This document shows positions 39,091 to 50,067 of a DNA stretch of 58,298 nucleotides, in pieces; position 1 is the first letter of the stretch; every line of letters begins with the position of its first letter. A program made the translations under genes and the position numbers. The DNA is from Bacteroidales bacterium (GTDB lineage Bacteria > Bacteroidota > Bacteroidia > Bacteroidales > UBA10428): the NCBI GenBank assembly GCA_016933335.1, contig JAFGBD010000039.1:1-58298 (forward strand), given 5' to 3'. A model generated the notes under the pieces. That model ran no database searches and had not been told where the DNA came from. It was given only the letters and a program-made list of their open reading frames with translations.

Positions 39091-41951
39091 ACATTTTCCC
39101 TGTGACAGATTATCCGGTAAGGGCAGTACCTGCATGTTTCGGTGTCTTCGGTTTGTGTGAAAGGAATATACGGGTCCGTCATACATGTTAATGTTTCCTT
39201 CAGTCTTAGTGTAAACTCAGGCAGAAAATCCGTTGCATTTTCAACGGGTATCCCTGCTGAACGTCCTTCTTTTAAAGATATCCTGTAGTCAAACTTGTCG
39301 CTGAAGATATCCCTGACAAAGTATAAACCCGGAACAATGCGCGACGGATTTTTTGTATTTTTATATACCAGTGCATATATAAAAGTCTGGAATATCGCAT
39401 TGTTTCTTTTTGATCCCGGGAGCTCAAAAAGAGAAGCCACGCCAGGGAAAGTGCTATTTGTTTTTCCTGTTTTATAATCTATGATTCTTATCCTGCCTTC
39501 TTTCTCATCGATCCGGTCAAAAATACCTCCGATCCGTAATTTCAGTCCGTTATCCAGGGCAATCTGTGTGTAATATTTTTGTTCCAGGTCCAGTATCCGG
39601 AAGGGGGCATATCTTTTATCCACTTCAAGAATCCGGCGCAGATATCTTTCTATCACCTCCTTTAAGATGATATTTCTGCCCCTTATTTCAACCTCCCGGT
39701 TCCCAAAATATTTTTCCCTGAAAGCTTGCTCAAGCGAGGCGGAGATAGTTATCTCATTTTTTAAGATTTGTTCAATGTTTTCAGGCAGTATGACCTTGCC
39801 CGTATGTGGTATGTACAGCAGTTCCACTGACTTATGCAATATTGAGCCAAACAATGCCGGGTCCAGTTCTTCCATTACCATTTCAGGTTCCTTCAGCCCC
39901 AGGATATACATGAAATAAAAACGAAGCGAACAGTTCAGATAAGTATTAATGGCGCTTGGAGAAAGTATGCTTTCCGTATCTGTCTTGTGATATTTCTCAA
40001 GCATACTCAGCGTATCCTTGTCTTTGACAATGCTTATTTTCTTTGGCAGATGGATGGTCACCTCAGTTGCCAGGGAGGCCTGACTGACATTAAAAACCGG
40101 CTCATAACGAAGCTGGTGCAGGAAACGAGAGCCCTCTCCCGTTATGAGGCCGTCGTGCCGGCAATTATACACCAGTACGATGTTCTTTGCCCGCTGGATG
40201 AGCCTGTAAAAGTAATAGGCATAAATGGCATCCCTGTGCTCGGGTACCGGCAAATCGAAACCATGGCGAAGACTCAGGGGAATGAATGTCGGCAGGTTGC
40301 CTGTTTTTGGAAAAACACCTTCATTCATTGAAAGAATGATCACATTTTCAAAATCGAGCCCGCGTGTCTCAAGGATACCCATGACCTGCAATCCTTTAAG
40401 AGGTTCACCGCTGAAAGGGACTGATAAAACGGCAAGCGATCTTAGCAGGAAGCTGAATAGTATACCGGGTGATATTTCCACAGCAGCAACCTGCAACAGT
40501 TCTTTCAGGCGTTTGATCGTGATGATTGCCAGGTATGAGAATTCAGCCTCATAGTTTTTAAAAGAGACATCTTCATGAGACCGGACAAGGTTTTTGTTGA
40601 CTTCAGATAATATGTTTATCAGGTAATCAGGAATCAGTTTTACCTCATCCGGGATTCCGGCAATAAGTCTCATAACTTCATTGACAGAAATATCCGTGAC
40701 TGTCAGCCAGATTTTATTTGTCCGGACAATGTGGTTCTTAAGCTCGCTTACAGCCGGCCTGTCAATACTCAGCAAGGCAGGAGATGCCAGCAGGGCATTC
40801 ACATCCTTATAATAATAACGGTATATCCCGTTTATCATCCTTCTGTTTCTGTAAAAACCGGCGATACAGTATATCAGGTTATACACAGAACTGTGTAAAA
40901 AGGGATATCCCATCGTAACATTGATATCTTCTATGTTTTCAGGAATTGAAGAAAGTACCGGCATGAGAAGCTTTTCATCCGCCAGCACTATGGCGGTCGA
41001 CTCATGGTCCTTCGCTGCGGTACTCTCAAACTTCTTCAGCCAGACCGGCACAGCGCATGACTGGCCTGTGTTGGAAGGTATTCTAACGATGGTGATGTTC
41101 TTATCCTGGCTGTTCAGATTGGTATATCCCGGATTGATTTGCGGAGACGGGTATTTCCTGATGTTCTTCCTGATAAAGTATCCGGCTTCATGAATGCTGT
41201 TGTTAACATAGTATTCATCCCAATCCCACAGAAAAACTGCCCTTCCTGATGCTTTTAAGAAGCTGAACAATTTATCTTCTGCATGATTCAGCGCATTGAA
41301 GCCGATGAAAAGATAGTTGTCACAGGGTAAATACAGCGGGGTATTCCGGCTGATAGAATCGGCAACATGCCGGTATATAAGTCCCTCGTAAGCGATACCC
41401 TTTTCCAGCAATGCACTTCTGAAAGCCAGGTAAACCTGCAACATCGATTCCCATAAATTTAAAAAAGCTTTCTTGTCTGCCGAGTCAATACGTTCCCTGA
41501 ATGATTCCCAGAACCTCCTGATGAGCCTGACCTGTTCTTCCTGCAGGTAATTAAAGTGGTCTTCTATGTTTTTCAGGTCTGCAAGGTTTCTGAATATGTC
41601 CCCGGGATCAACCAGGTATTTGTCGATATCGTCAAAATCCGAAAGAAGCATCTCGGCATAGAAAAAAAACTCGTCCAGACTGTCTTTTGCCCCGGTAATC
41701 CTTTTAAAAACCGTGTACAGTTCAAAAACCAGCGTAAGCTTTTCGGCAACCCTGTATCCCGACAGCTGTTCCATCAGCTCGGTAATGGTAAAATATGCAG
41801 GCGCCCAGAGTGGTTTGCCGGATAATTCGGAGAGGTATTTATTAAAGTATAATCTTGAACGTTTCCCGGGAAAAATGACAGCAATATCCTGGGTGTTTTT
41901 ACCAAATTCTTCTAAAAAATATCTTGCCGATTCTTTCAGAAAATACTCCAT
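39087..41951 (-). CDS. AddB-like exonuclease subunit with PD-(D/E)XK domain and Fe-S cysteines
   Basis: A 954-aa protein matching the AddB/PD-(D/E)XK family that processes double-strand DNA ends with AddA. The N-terminal helicase-like half is divergent (no good Walker A). The C-terminal nuclease shows [23 protein letters not shown] in pieces, with Asp and the DYK motif of PD-(D/E)XK. A cysteine in [12 protein letters not shown] (about residue 673) and three near the C-terminus ([11 protein letters not shown]) form the 4Fe-4S staple typical of AddB. It lies 3 bases after the radical SAM gene, in one transcription unit with addA. Confidence 0.85.
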   Translation of the reverse strand: MEYFLKESARYFLEEFGKNTQDIAVIFPGKRSRLYFNKYLSELSGKPLWAPAYFTITELMEQLSGYRVAEKLTLVFELYTVFKRITGAKDSLDEFFFYAEMLLSDFDDIDKYLVDPGDIFRNLADLKNIEDHFNYLQEEQVRLIRRFWESFRERIDSADKKAFLNLWESMLQVYLAFRSALLEKGIAYEGLIYRHVADSISRNTPLYLPCDNYLFIGFNALNHAEDKLFSFLKASGRAVFLWDWDEYYVNNSIHEAGYFIRKNIRKYPSPQINPGYTNLNSQDKNITIVRIPSNTGQSCAVPVWLKKFESTAAKDHESTAIVLADEKLLMPVLSSIPENIEDINVTMGYPFLHSSVYNLIYCIAGFYRNRRMINGIYRYYYKDVNALLASPALLSIDRPAVSELKNHIVRTNKIWLTVTDISVNEVMRLIAGIPDEVKLIPDYLINILSEVNKNLVRSHEDVSFKNYEAEFSYLAIITIKRLKELLQVAAVEISPGILFSFLLRSLAVLSVPFSGEPLKGLQVMGILETRGLDFENVIILSMNEGVFPKTGNLPTFIPLSLRHGFDLPVPEHRDAIYAYYFYRLIQRAKNIVLVYNCRHDGLITGEGSRFLHQLRYEPVFNVSQASLATEVTIHLPKKISIVKDKDTLSMLEKYHKTDTESILSPSAINTYLNCSLRFYFMYILGLKEPEMVMEELDPALFGSILHKSVELLYIPHTGKVILPENIEQILKNEITISASLEQAFREKYFGNREVEIRGRNIILKEVIERYLRRILEVDKRYAPFRILDLEQKYYTQIALDNGLKLRIGGIFDRIDEKEGRIRIIDYKTGKTNSTFPGVASLFELPGSKRNNAIFQTFIYALVYKNTKNPSRIVPGLYFVRDIFSDKFDYRISLKEGRSAGIPVENATDFLPEFTLRLKETLTCMTDPYIPFTQTEDTETCRYCPYRIICHRENV

Positions 41952-41954
41952 TGG

Positions 41955-42923
41955 TCAGAATGAATTTATATTTTTCCTTTGTGCCATCCACTTTTTGCCT
42001 TGCCAGGTATCTCTTTCTTCCAGCAGATTCTCAAATTTTACCAGTATCTGGTCATATCTCAGGTCCCACGGGATTCTTACGTTAAACCTGGGGGGTGTTT
42101 CGCCGGCAATCCTTTCAAGTATAAACGATGGGTTAAGATTTTCAGTGTATTGGACAATAAACTCAAGATATGCTTCAATCTTCGGAAGGAAATGAAAACA
42201 TTCGGGATGCTCGAGGTATTCTTTTGCCATGACGGTACCTTTCATGATCTGCAGCTGGTGAAATTTCACCGAATGCAATGGCAGCTTTGAGATGACCTCT
42301 GCCGAATCAAGCATCTCCTCCATGCTTTCTCCGGGTAATCCAAAAATCATATGGCCCCCGGTCTTTATTCCTTTTTGGGCAGTTTTCATCAATGCTTCTG
42401 CTGTTTCTTCGAAAGTGTGCCCGCGGTTGATTCTTTTCAGTGTTTTGTTATATACCGATTCTATCCCGTACTCAATCACAATATATTTCTTTTCAGACAG
42501 CATCCTGAAATAATCAAGCATCTGATCGTCTATGCAATCGGGACGGGTACCTATCACAAGCCCGACAATATCTTCCTCATCCAAGGCTTCCTGGTAGATC
42601 CTTCTGAGTTCTTCCAGTGGTTTGTAAGTATTGGAATATGCCTGGAAATAAGCCATATATTTGGTGGCCGATCTGTACCTTGTTTTGTGAAACTCCTTGC
42701 CATCTCTCAGTTGTTGCCTGACCGGTTTTGATGCGCTGCAGTATGACGGATTGAATGCATCGTTGTTGCAGAAGGTACAGCCACCGGTGCCGGCTTTGCC
42801 GTCGCGGTTCGGACAGGTGAATCCTGCATCCACCGCCACTTTTTGTACCCTGGTACCGAAAACCTTTCGCATGTAATCGGGGTATGAATTGAATCTCCTG
42901 TTATGTTTCCAGGGATATTTCAT
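41955..42923 (-). CDS. Radical SAM protein, YhcC/TIGR01212 family
   Basis: A 322-aa radical SAM enzyme of uncharacterised reaction. The start MKYPWKHNRRFNSYPDYMRKVFG is split by the family-type RVQKVAVDAGFTCPNRDG. The cluster cysteines are C37, C49 and C52 (C-x11-CxxC, as in this family). Downstream AdoMet-domain motifs include GGHMIFGLPGE. The gene overlaps the addA stop by 23 bases and is 3 bases from addB, so all three are translated from one mRNA. No link of this family to recombination is known to me. Confidence 0.88.
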   Translation of the reverse strand: MKYPWKHNRRFNSYPDYMRKVFGTRVQKVAVDAGFTCPNRDGKAGTGGCTFCNNDAFNPSYCSASKPVRQQLRDGKEFHKTRYRSATKYMAYFQAYSNTYKPLEELRRIYQEALDEEDIVGLVIGTRPDCIDDQMLDYFRMLSEKKYIVIEYGIESVYNKTLKRINRGHTFEETAEALMKTAQKGIKTGGHMIFGLPGESMEEMLDSAEVISKLPLHSVKFHQLQIMKGTVMAKEYLEHPECFHFLPKIEAYLEFIVQYTENLNPSFILERIAGETPPRFNVRIPWDLRYDQILVKFENLLEERDTWQGKKWMAQRKNINSF

Positions 42924-45900
42924 CGTTTTCCTTTCCGATATGAATAATTTTTCTTTTCAGAACATACCACAAAAACATTTCCGGTTGTTCATATCCCATC
43001 TGTTTCAATAAATCTGCATATTCCATGACCTGGTCAAGATGTTCCTTCAGCTCCGTTTCACCGAATTTATAATCGATGATTACGGCTGATTTTTCATTTA
43101 TCAGAACCCTGTCAGGTCTCTTATTCCGGGACGGTTTTGTCAGGATATCCCTTTCGTTGAGAACTTTCCATTCACCTGAAAACCAGCTTTTTACACGTGC
43201 ATCTGAAAAGAATGATTGCATGTCTTTTTTGATCATCTTTTTTTCTGCCCCGCTTATTTTTCCGTCGAAATAAAGGTTTTCGACTGCGGGTTCGATATCT
43301 TTTAATTCATATATATGCGAAAACAGTTCATGCATGATCTTGCCATAACTCAGCGGATGAAAATTTTTTTCATCCGGTGCGAGATATTCCCTGGCATGGT
43401 ATGCAATCTTCATCCTTTCTATGGTATTGCTTTCGGGATAATCTTCAACATAATAGCTTTTGCTGATGGTTTTTTCTTCTTTCCCGGGCTTGTCCGGAGA
43501 TCCTTTTTCAAATATGGTAAAACCTTGCTGGTGAATGGTCTTAAAACTCAGTGAGGCTAATGCTTCATGCTTCAGGGTTCCGGAAACAAGTTGTGAAACG
43601 TTTATTATGGCATCCTCAGGCTTTCCGGTATCTGCAGAAGCAAAACAGTATAAAGCCGTTTTAGCCCTTGTAAATGCTACATAAAGCAGGTTGAGGTTAT
43701 CGATATATGTTTTAAGTTTTTCCCGGTAATAGTCGCCTGCAAATGTGGTTTCTTTCAATGCTTTGCCATAATCAACCGGCAGGATATCCATCTCAGCGAA
43801 TGGTTCTCCTTCAGGCTGACACCAGATAATGGTGTCGCCCTGATTGATCTTCCAGTTACAAAAAGGAACGATTACCGCTTTGAATTCCAGTCCTTTGGAT
43901 TTATGAATGGTCATGATACGGATGGCATCCTGCTCTTCTGCTCCCGGAATGGATTTCTTCGATCCGGTTTCATCCCAGTAATCAAGAAATGCCGGAAGGC
44001 TTGAACTGTTGTATTCGGTATAATCAAGAATCATATCCTTAAAAGCCAGCAGAAATGCCTGTTCTCCTCTTAATTCATTCAGGGAGAATACCTGGATGAT
44101 TTCCTGCAGGACTTCGTAAAGAGATCTGTTAACAGGGTAATCCGGCAAAGGATCATATGCCTCAGGAAGGATTGACCTGATGCTTGCTTCTGCCGTTTCT
44201 GAATCGTATTCAGGGATGATGGCCCTGGATGTTTTGTGGTCGCTGTTTTTGATATGGTTCAGATATTCATAAAGCATGAAATAGTTATTAACATGGTTTT
44301 CCGGCTCAACCATGTGCCTGAAGAGCGAGACGACAAATCTTACTGAAGCAGCTGAAGCAAGCATCAGCGATTCGTCCGAGATAACATTGAACGGATATCC
44401 GGAACCGTGGGACTGGTTTTGACGATGCTCAAGCAGGTAATCGGCGATTTTTTTACCTTCATTTTTCCCGCGGGTAAGTATGGCAATATCGGATGGTTGA
44501 TAACCGTTGTCCAGTAATTGCCTGATAATATTAATGACTTCAGCACAGATTTTCGCATCATAATCGCCCGTTTCATCATAAAATCCGATCCTGATGTACC
44601 CGTCTTCAGATAAATTTCCCGGCAGGTCCTGTTTAACATCTTTGTATAAATCGGGGATTGTCCTGCTGTCCGTCTCATTATGTGTGTTTTTTTCGTTGTT
44701 GAACTGTTGCTGGAGGATTTCCGGGGCCAGGCTGAAGAAAGCATTATTGAAACTTACAATGTTTTTTTTGCTGCGCCAGTTAATTCCAAGGGTTTCGGTG
44801 TGCATTTCTTCCGCATGAAAATCATCCAGGATGTCATATGCCAGTATTTCCCAGTTGCTGTTGCGCCACCTGTATATTGACTGTTTGACATCACCCACCA
44901 CCAGGCAGCTGTAATTCTCCGATATACTATTGCGGATCAGCGGTTTAAAGTTCTTCCACTGAAAGCCGGAGGTATCCTGGAATTCGTCAATTAAGAAATG
45001 ATGAAAGTAATTGCCGGTCTTTTCATAGATAAAAGGAGTATCGTTATTGTCGATGATACGGTTGATGAACTGGGCAGAATCACTTATCATGAAAAGGTTT
45101 TTCTCACGGACATAATTGTAAACCGATCTGGTTATATCTGCAAGTATACCCAGGGAATAGAAATTTCTGAGCAGTGTTTTTGCAGTGAAATAGGCTTTTT
45201 TATTTTCGAGGTAATAACTGACCGCTTTTTGCAGCAACGGATGCAGCGATGTTTCACATATCTTTCTGATAAACGGCCATTTCGGATGATCCTTTCTGGC
45301 CCATTGTTCGATATCTTCATATGTTTTCATGACATATGACCCGGGGACTGAAATATCCCCATTCTCAAGCTTTTGAAAATACCCTGCCGGACCTCTGCTT
45401 TTCTGGTAAAAATCATTGACCAGCAGTCCATTTTGTGAGATGGATTCCATTCCCTGTTTGCCATATTCCTTCAGGGCAGATTCAAAAGAATACCTGATGT
45501 TGAATAATTGCTGCCGGTAATCCGACAAAAAATCCTTATTATGCAGCTTTTTGCTGATAACATCGCTGAACTGTTTGTATCTCTCCTTAAAAATCTCGCT
45601 GCCAAGCTTGAGGATTTCACGTTTAAGATTCCAGCTCCTTGATTCTTCAATCCTGTTTTCTGTGAATTCGGTCAGCCAACTGCACAGTGCCTTGTCATGT
45701 TCTATACGTATAAAAAGATCATCTACTGCCCTTTGTAAGATCAGATCATCATCCATTTCAATCCTGTATCCGCCCTGGATTCCAATTTCATGTGTAAATG
45801 ACCTGATTATATACTGAAAAAAACTGTCAATGGTACTGACTGAAAACCTGGAGTAGTTATGCAATATCTTTTTCAGGATAACATCTGATTTCAGCCGGAT

Positions 45901-46149
45901 CTGTTTTTCGGTGCGGCCGGTTCTTTCCTGAAGCTGTTCGAGGTATTTACTTGGCATTCCTATCGCCAGTTCGAAGAGAACCCCTATGATCCGGGATTTC
46001 ATCTCTTCTGTGGCTTTGTTGGTGAAGGTCACGGCAAGTATATGAATGAAATCACCGGTGTTGTCATAGAGATGCGAAAGATATTCAAGGATTAATTTGA
46101 ATGTCTTTCCTGATCCGGCCGATGCCCTGACTATATTCAGTTTTTCCAT
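42901..46149 (-). CDS. AddA-like UvrD-family helicase/nuclease
   Basis: A 1082-aa protein of the AddA/RecB type. Helicase motif I is VRASAGSGKTFKL (residues 7-19), motif II is LIDEFQDTSGFQW (about 390), with GDVKQSIYRWRNSN, and later VAFTRAKTALYC. The C-terminal PD-(D/E)XK nuclease has PDRVLINEKSAVIIDYKFGE in pieces near residue 1040. With the AddB-like protein it should unwind and degrade DNA ends and load recombinase. It begins the addA/radical SAM/addB unit. Confidence 0.88.
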   Translation of the reverse strand: MEKLNIVRASAGSGKTFKLILEYLSHLYDNTGDFIHILAVTFTNKATEEMKSRIIGVLFELAIGMPSKYLEQLQERTGRTEKQIRLKSDVILKKILHNYSRFSVSTIDSFFQYIIRSFTHEIGIQGGYRIEMDDDLILQRAVDDLFIRIEHDKALCSWLTEFTENRIEESRSWNLKREILKLGSEIFKERYKQFSDVISKKLHNKDFLSDYRQQLFNIRYSFESALKEYGKQGMESISQNGLLVNDFYQKSRGPAGYFQKLENGDISVPGSYVMKTYEDIEQWARKDHPKWPFIRKICETSLHPLLQKAVSYYLENKKAYFTAKTLLRNFYSLGILADITRSVYNYVREKNLFMISDSAQFINRIIDNNDTPFIYEKTGNYFHHFLIDEFQDTSGFQWKNFKPLIRNSISENYSCLVVGDVKQSIYRWRNSNWEILAYDILDDFHAEEMHTETLGINWRSKKNIVSFNNAFFSLAPEILQQQFNNEKNTHNETDSRTIPDLYKDVKQDLPGNLSEDGYIRIGFYDETGDYDAKICAEVINIIRQLLDNGYQPSDIAILTRGKNEGKKIADYLLEHRQNQSHGSGYPFNVISDESLMLASAASVRFVVSLFRHMVEPENHVNNYFMLYEYLNHIKNSDHKTSRAIIPEYDSETAEASIRSILPEAYDPLPDYPVNRSLYEVLQEIIQVFSLNELRGEQAFLLAFKDMILDYTEYNSSSLPAFLDYWDETGSKKSIPGAEEQDAIRIMTIHKSKGLEFKAVIVPFCNWKINQGDTIIWCQPEGEPFAEMDILPVDYGKALKETTFAGDYYREKLKTYIDNLNLLYVAFTRAKTALYCFASADTGKPEDAIINVSQLVSGTLKHEALASLSFKTIHQQGFTIFEKGSPDKPGKEEKTISKSYYVEDYPESNTIERMKIAYHAREYLAPDEKNFHPLSYGKIMHELFSHIYELKDIEPAVENLYFDGKISGAEKKMIKKDMQSFFSDARVKSWFSGEWKVLNERDILTKPSRNKRPDRVLINEKSAVIIDYKFGETELKEHLDQVMEYADLLKQMGYEQPEMFLWYVLKRKIIHIGKENDEISLET

Positions 46150-46382
46150 GTACCGGGCCTTAGGGAGGTGCTTTTCATAGCGACAGCGTTACTTCTGACA
46201 ATAAGATACTGCCTGATAAATATACCTGTTTTATTCTTGAAACTCAAAAGAAAAAACATGACATATCAAAACGGGCTGGCAGAACAGCTGTTTAACGGCC
46301 TGTAACGGTTTAGCTCCCGGCCTGCTGATAAAGAAGTTGATGTATTTTACCTGTGGAAACCAAATCCCGGATTCCCCGATCT

Positions 46383-48818
46383 TTACTCATATTTAAGTGC
46401 TACAGCCGGGTTGCTTCTGGCAGCAATATAAGCTCTGTATATTACCGTCAGCATGGCAATCATAATGGCCAGGACAAATGACAGCAGGAATTCCCACACC
46501 GAAAGACTGATACGGTAATGAAAATTTTGAAGCCAGTTCTTCATTATCAGGTATGTCACCGGCCAGGCCAGCAGGGTTGCTATGGAAACCAGCAGGAAAA
46601 TTTCACGTGTCAGCAGCACAATCACTCCTGAAACAGCTGAGCCGAGTACTTTTCTGATGCCGATTTCTTTTGTCCGTTGTTCAGAAGCGTAGGATGTCAG
46701 ACCGAACAGTCCGAGGCATGCGATAAGTATAGACAGAACGGCAAATCCAAGCGAGATATTACTGGTGCGGATTTCTTCGCGGTACATATTTTCAAAGTCT
46801 TCGTCCATAAAAACGTATTGGATCGGATCAGAAGGTGCGAAGTCTTTCCATGTTTTTTCGATGTTCCTGATGGTGGTTTTTATATCTCCCGGAGCAAGCC
46901 TGACTGTAACATACCCGCCCCAGTTCCACGATTCCGGCTTCCTGATGAATACATGCGGATATATATCCTCGTGCAGTGACTGGTAGTGAAAATTTTCGAC
47001 AACACCGATGATATTTAGTTTTATACGCTCTTCAGGAGTTTCAGCCGGCTGTACAAACCTTTCCGACAACGGACTGGCAAATCCGAATTTCCTGACAGCA
47101 CTTTCGTTGATGATCACTGAAATGCTGTCCGAGGGAAATTCCTTTGAGAGAAACCGGCCTTCTTTCATCTTCATGCCGTAGGTATCCAGGAAATCATAAT
47201 CCACCCAGTTGACATTCATCAGGACAGTCTGATCAGAGGCACTTCTGCCGTCGATCATGAAACCATTGTTGTTATTTGGATGTCCGGGGACTGCCGTTGA
47301 GTTTGTGGAAGCCAGGACGCCGGGGTATTTCCCGATCTCTTCCTGGAAGATCTTGATTTTGTTGTAATTGCCCAGGGCACCTGCTCTTTTGATGACCATG
47401 AGCTGTTCCTTGTCAAAGCCAAGGTCTTTGTTCAGCATGTAATTGATTTGGCGATAAATGATGATGGTCCCAAGAATGATGATGACCGAAATGCAAAACT
47501 GAAATACAACAAGAACACTCCGGAGCAGGCTTTTCCGGGATCCTTTGTACAATCCTGATATTACTGAAACAGGTTTGAATGATGAGAGCACAAATGAAGG
47601 ATAGCTTCCGGCTATAATACCAATCAGTATTGTCAGAAACAGCAGGCCCGGTAAAATTATCCAGTTGGAAAAAAGATCGAATGAAAGGTTCAGCCTGGTA
47701 ATCTGGTTGACCAGGGGGAGTGTCAGATGTACAAGAACCAGTGCCAGAATCAAAGATAAAAAACTCAGAATGACTGATTCAAATAAAAACAAGCCGATCA
47801 GCTGTCCCTTTGAAGAGCCTGTGACTTTTCTCAATCCCACCTCCTTTGCCCTTTTTATCGATCTTGCGGTTGCCAGGTTCATATAGTTAATGATGGCAAC
47901 CACAATGATTAACAAGGCTACAACTGAAAAGATGTAGACATATTTGATATCATTTGATGGTTTAAGACTATGCTGTATCTCCGGGTTCAGGTGAATATCG
48001 TCCAATGGCTGCAAGTATAATCCATAGCGGTTACCTGCAGATAACCATTCTTCGACACTTACACCAATTGCCTGCTGGAGTTGCGGGCCGATGTATTTTT
48101 CAAGTATGGGTTTGATTTTCGTTTCAACGTCACTGTAAGAAGCATCATCCCTGAGCAGAAGATACGTATTGAAACTGTTTGAAAGCCATTGCCCGTCATT
48201 TGCCCTGTGGTGTGTGGCAAATGATCCGAGCACATTGAATTCAAAATGCGCATTATCCGGAACATCCTCCATGATACCTGTAACACTGTAAAAAGTTGTA
48301 TCTGAATTCACATAGATATGTTTTCCGATGGGATCTTCATTCCCGAAATATTTTTTTGCAGCACTTCTGGTAAGCACCAGGTTATGTGGGGCAGCAAGTG
48401 CTGTTTTGGGATCACCCTGGATAAGGGGTATTGAAAAAATTTCAAAAAAGGCCGAGTCTGCCAGCATAAAATGTTGTTCAACATAACTTCTGTCCTCTAT
48501 TTTCAAAATGGCCTCATCCCAGTTATCCATTCTGACTGCTTCAATCACTTCGGGAATTTCATTCTTCAGGGCCTTTGCAGTCGGTGAAGCGGTCCATGCC
48601 CCTTTTATTTCAGATTCACCGATTTTACCGTCAAGGTATACACGGTAAATTTGTTTGTGCTTTGCGTTAAACTTATCATAACTAAGCTCATTGACCACAA
48701 AAAGAATGATGACGATACTGCTGGCAATGCCAATTGCAAGTCCTGCGATATTAATGAAAACGTAAGATTTCTGCCGGATGATGTTTCTGAGGGCAACTTT
48801 AAAAAAATTCCGGAGCAT
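46383..48818 (-). CDS. ABC transporter permease with two FtsX/MacB-type domains
   Basis: An 811-aa inner-membrane protein. It begins MLRNFFKVALRNIIRQKSYVFINIAGLAIGIA, a typical Bacteroidota MacB-like opening read in pieces, then a MacB periplasmic domain (about residues 50-275), a three-helix FtsX domain, a second periplasmic domain (about 450-680) and the final FtsX helices with EIGIRKVLGSAVSGVIVLL. The two FtsX halves share the motif K(E/R)(V/I)G(L/I)RKV. No ATPase gene is adjacent, so its partner must be elsewhere. Substrate unknown; family members move lipoproteins, peptides or drugs. Confidence 0.85.
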   Translation of the reverse strand: MLRNFFKVALRNIIRQKSYVFINIAGLAIGIASSIVIILFVVNELSYDKFNAKHKQIYRVYLDGKIGESEIKGAWTASPTAKALKNEIPEVIEAVRMDNWDEAILKIEDRSYVEQHFMLADSAFFEIFSIPLIQGDPKTALAAPHNLVLTRSAAKKYFGNEDPIGKHIYVNSDTTFYSVTGIMEDVPDNAHFEFNVLGSFATHHRANDGQWLSNSFNTYLLLRDDASYSDVETKIKPILEKYIGPQLQQAIGVSVEEWLSAGNRYGLYLQPLDDIHLNPEIQHSLKPSNDIKYVYIFSVVALLIIVVAIINYMNLATARSIKRAKEVGLRKVTGSSKGQLIGLFLFESVILSFLSLILALVLVHLTLPLVNQITRLNLSFDLFSNWIILPGLLFLTILIGIIAGSYPSFVLSSFKPVSVISGLYKGSRKSLLRSVLVVFQFCISVIIILGTIIIYRQINYMLNKDLGFDKEQLMVIKRAGALGNYNKIKIFQEEIGKYPGVLASTNSTAVPGHPNNNNGFMIDGRSASDQTVLMNVNWVDYDFLDTYGMKMKEGRFLSKEFPSDSISVIINESAVRKFGFASPLSERFVQPAETPEERIKLNIIGVVENFHYQSLHEDIYPHVFIRKPESWNWGGYVTVRLAPGDIKTTIRNIEKTWKDFAPSDPIQYVFMDEDFENMYREEIRTSNISLGFAVLSILIACLGLFGLTSYASEQRTKEIGIRKVLGSAVSGVIVLLTREIFLLVSIATLLAWPVTYLIMKNWLQNFHYRISLSVWEFLLSFVLAIMIAMLTVIYRAYIAARSNPAVALKYE

Positions 48819-48978
48819 AAAACACTGGATTTAATTGATGTTTATTAATATGACGCGAAGTGACCATTTTAGTTACAATGAAGACGGACTTTTTTCAATG
48901 CTGCCTGCAGGCCGTATTTATGTTCCGGATAGCTGCAGGTACCAATCAGGCAAATGATATGCAGGAACATATAAAGAC

Positions 48979-49983
48979 TCATGAACTGACAGCTATTGGT
49001 TCACCGCAATACCTGCAGTTGCCTGATTTGATGATACCATCATTTTCGATAAAGTATCCGGTTCTGCGGATAACAGTTTTACCGCAATTCGGGCACTTTG
49101 TATCCTGGTAATTTTTTATGCTGATATTTCCGACAAACACATGGCTCAGTCTTTCGGTAGCAAGGTTATAAAATTTTTCAAGAAGATCTGAACCGGTGGC
49201 CCTGATATCCAGTTTGTACATCGGATGATAGCGTGAAAGATGCAGAACGGTCTTTTCCCCCAGTTCTTTTGCTATCCATGCCACCATTCCGGTGAATTCT
49301 TTTTCGTCATCATTCAGGGTGGGAATAACCAGGTTGGTTATTTCAAGATGTTTGTTGTTTTTTGCCAGCAGCTGTAATGTTTCTTTCACGGGTTCAAGGC
49401 TGGCTCCTGTCTGGGTTTTGTAAAAATGGTCGTTGAAGGCTTTGAGATCTATGTTAAAGGCGTCCATGTATTCCATCAGTTCATTCAGGGGTTCTTCACT
49501 AATGTATCCGTTAGTCACCATACAGTTCTTCATTCCGGCCTCATGGACGAGCCTGGCAGTATCAAGCATATATTCATACCAGACGGTTGGTTCGTTATAT
49601 GTATAAGCCACTCCGATATTCCCGGCCTTTGATTTTGCCAGCCTGAGAATTTCTTCAGGCGGGTAGCTTTTGCCATAGTTAAATTCAGAAATCCCTGCCT
49701 GTGAAATCTGCCAGTTCTGGCAGCATTTGCATCTCATATTGCATCCGATGCTGCCCAGGGATAAAATAACCGAACCCGGGAAGAAGTGATACAGGGGCTT
49801 TTTTTCTATGGGATCAAAGTTTATCGCTGATAACAGGGCATAATTTTCACTGATCAATATACCATTATTGTTCCTTCTTACTCCGCATATACCGGCTGCA
49901 TCCTTTTTAATGGTGCAATGATGAGGACATAACAGGCATTGCAGCCTGTCACCTGATTTAATATAATACAAAGCTTCTTTCAA
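48979..49983 (-). CDS. Radical SAM protein, AmrS-like (AmmeMemoRadiSam system)
   Basis: A 334-aa radical SAM enzyme related to AmrS/PflA activases. The N-terminal cysteines CLLCPHHCTIKKDAAGICG precede the cluster motif CNMRCKCC (C81, C85, C88; CxxxCxxC). The C-terminus has a zinc-ribbon (CPNCGKTV and CRYCGE). AmrS partners AMMECR1 and Memo proteins, which are not found in this window. The start is a TTG at 49983 giving MKEALYYIKSG, the family N-terminus; no upstream ATG exists in frame before the stop at 50029-50031. Confidence 0.85.
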   Translation of the reverse strand: MKEALYYIKSGDRLQCLLCPHHCTIKKDAAGICGVRRNNNGILISENYALLSAINFDPIEKKPLYHFFPGSVILSLGSIGCNMRCKCCQNWQISQAGISEFNYGKSYPPEEILRLAKSKAGNIGVAYTYNEPTVWYEYMLDTARLVHEAGMKNCMVTNGYISEEPLNELMEYMDAFNIDLKAFNDHFYKTQTGASLEPVKETLQLLAKNNKHLEITNLVIPTLNDDEKEFTGMVAWIAKELGEKTVLHLSRYHPMYKLDIRATGSDLLEKFYNLATERLSHVFVGNISIKNYQDTKCPNCGKTVIRRTGYFIENDGIIKSGNCRYCGEPIAVSS

Positions 49984-50067
49984 TTGAAAATCATAATGGA
50001 TATTGCCTATAAAGTTATAAAAAAAGAACTATGATTCCCACCCTGACCCGCTGGTGATCATAAGGCA

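Noticed and set aside
48860..49111. 83-aa frame on the plus strand in the permease/AmrS gap
   Set aside because: Most of it is antisense to AmrS, with no conserved features or promoter.
48979..49983. Full AmmeMemoRadiSam system
   Set aside because: Only the radical SAM gene is here; no AMMECR1 or Memo gene is found in the window.
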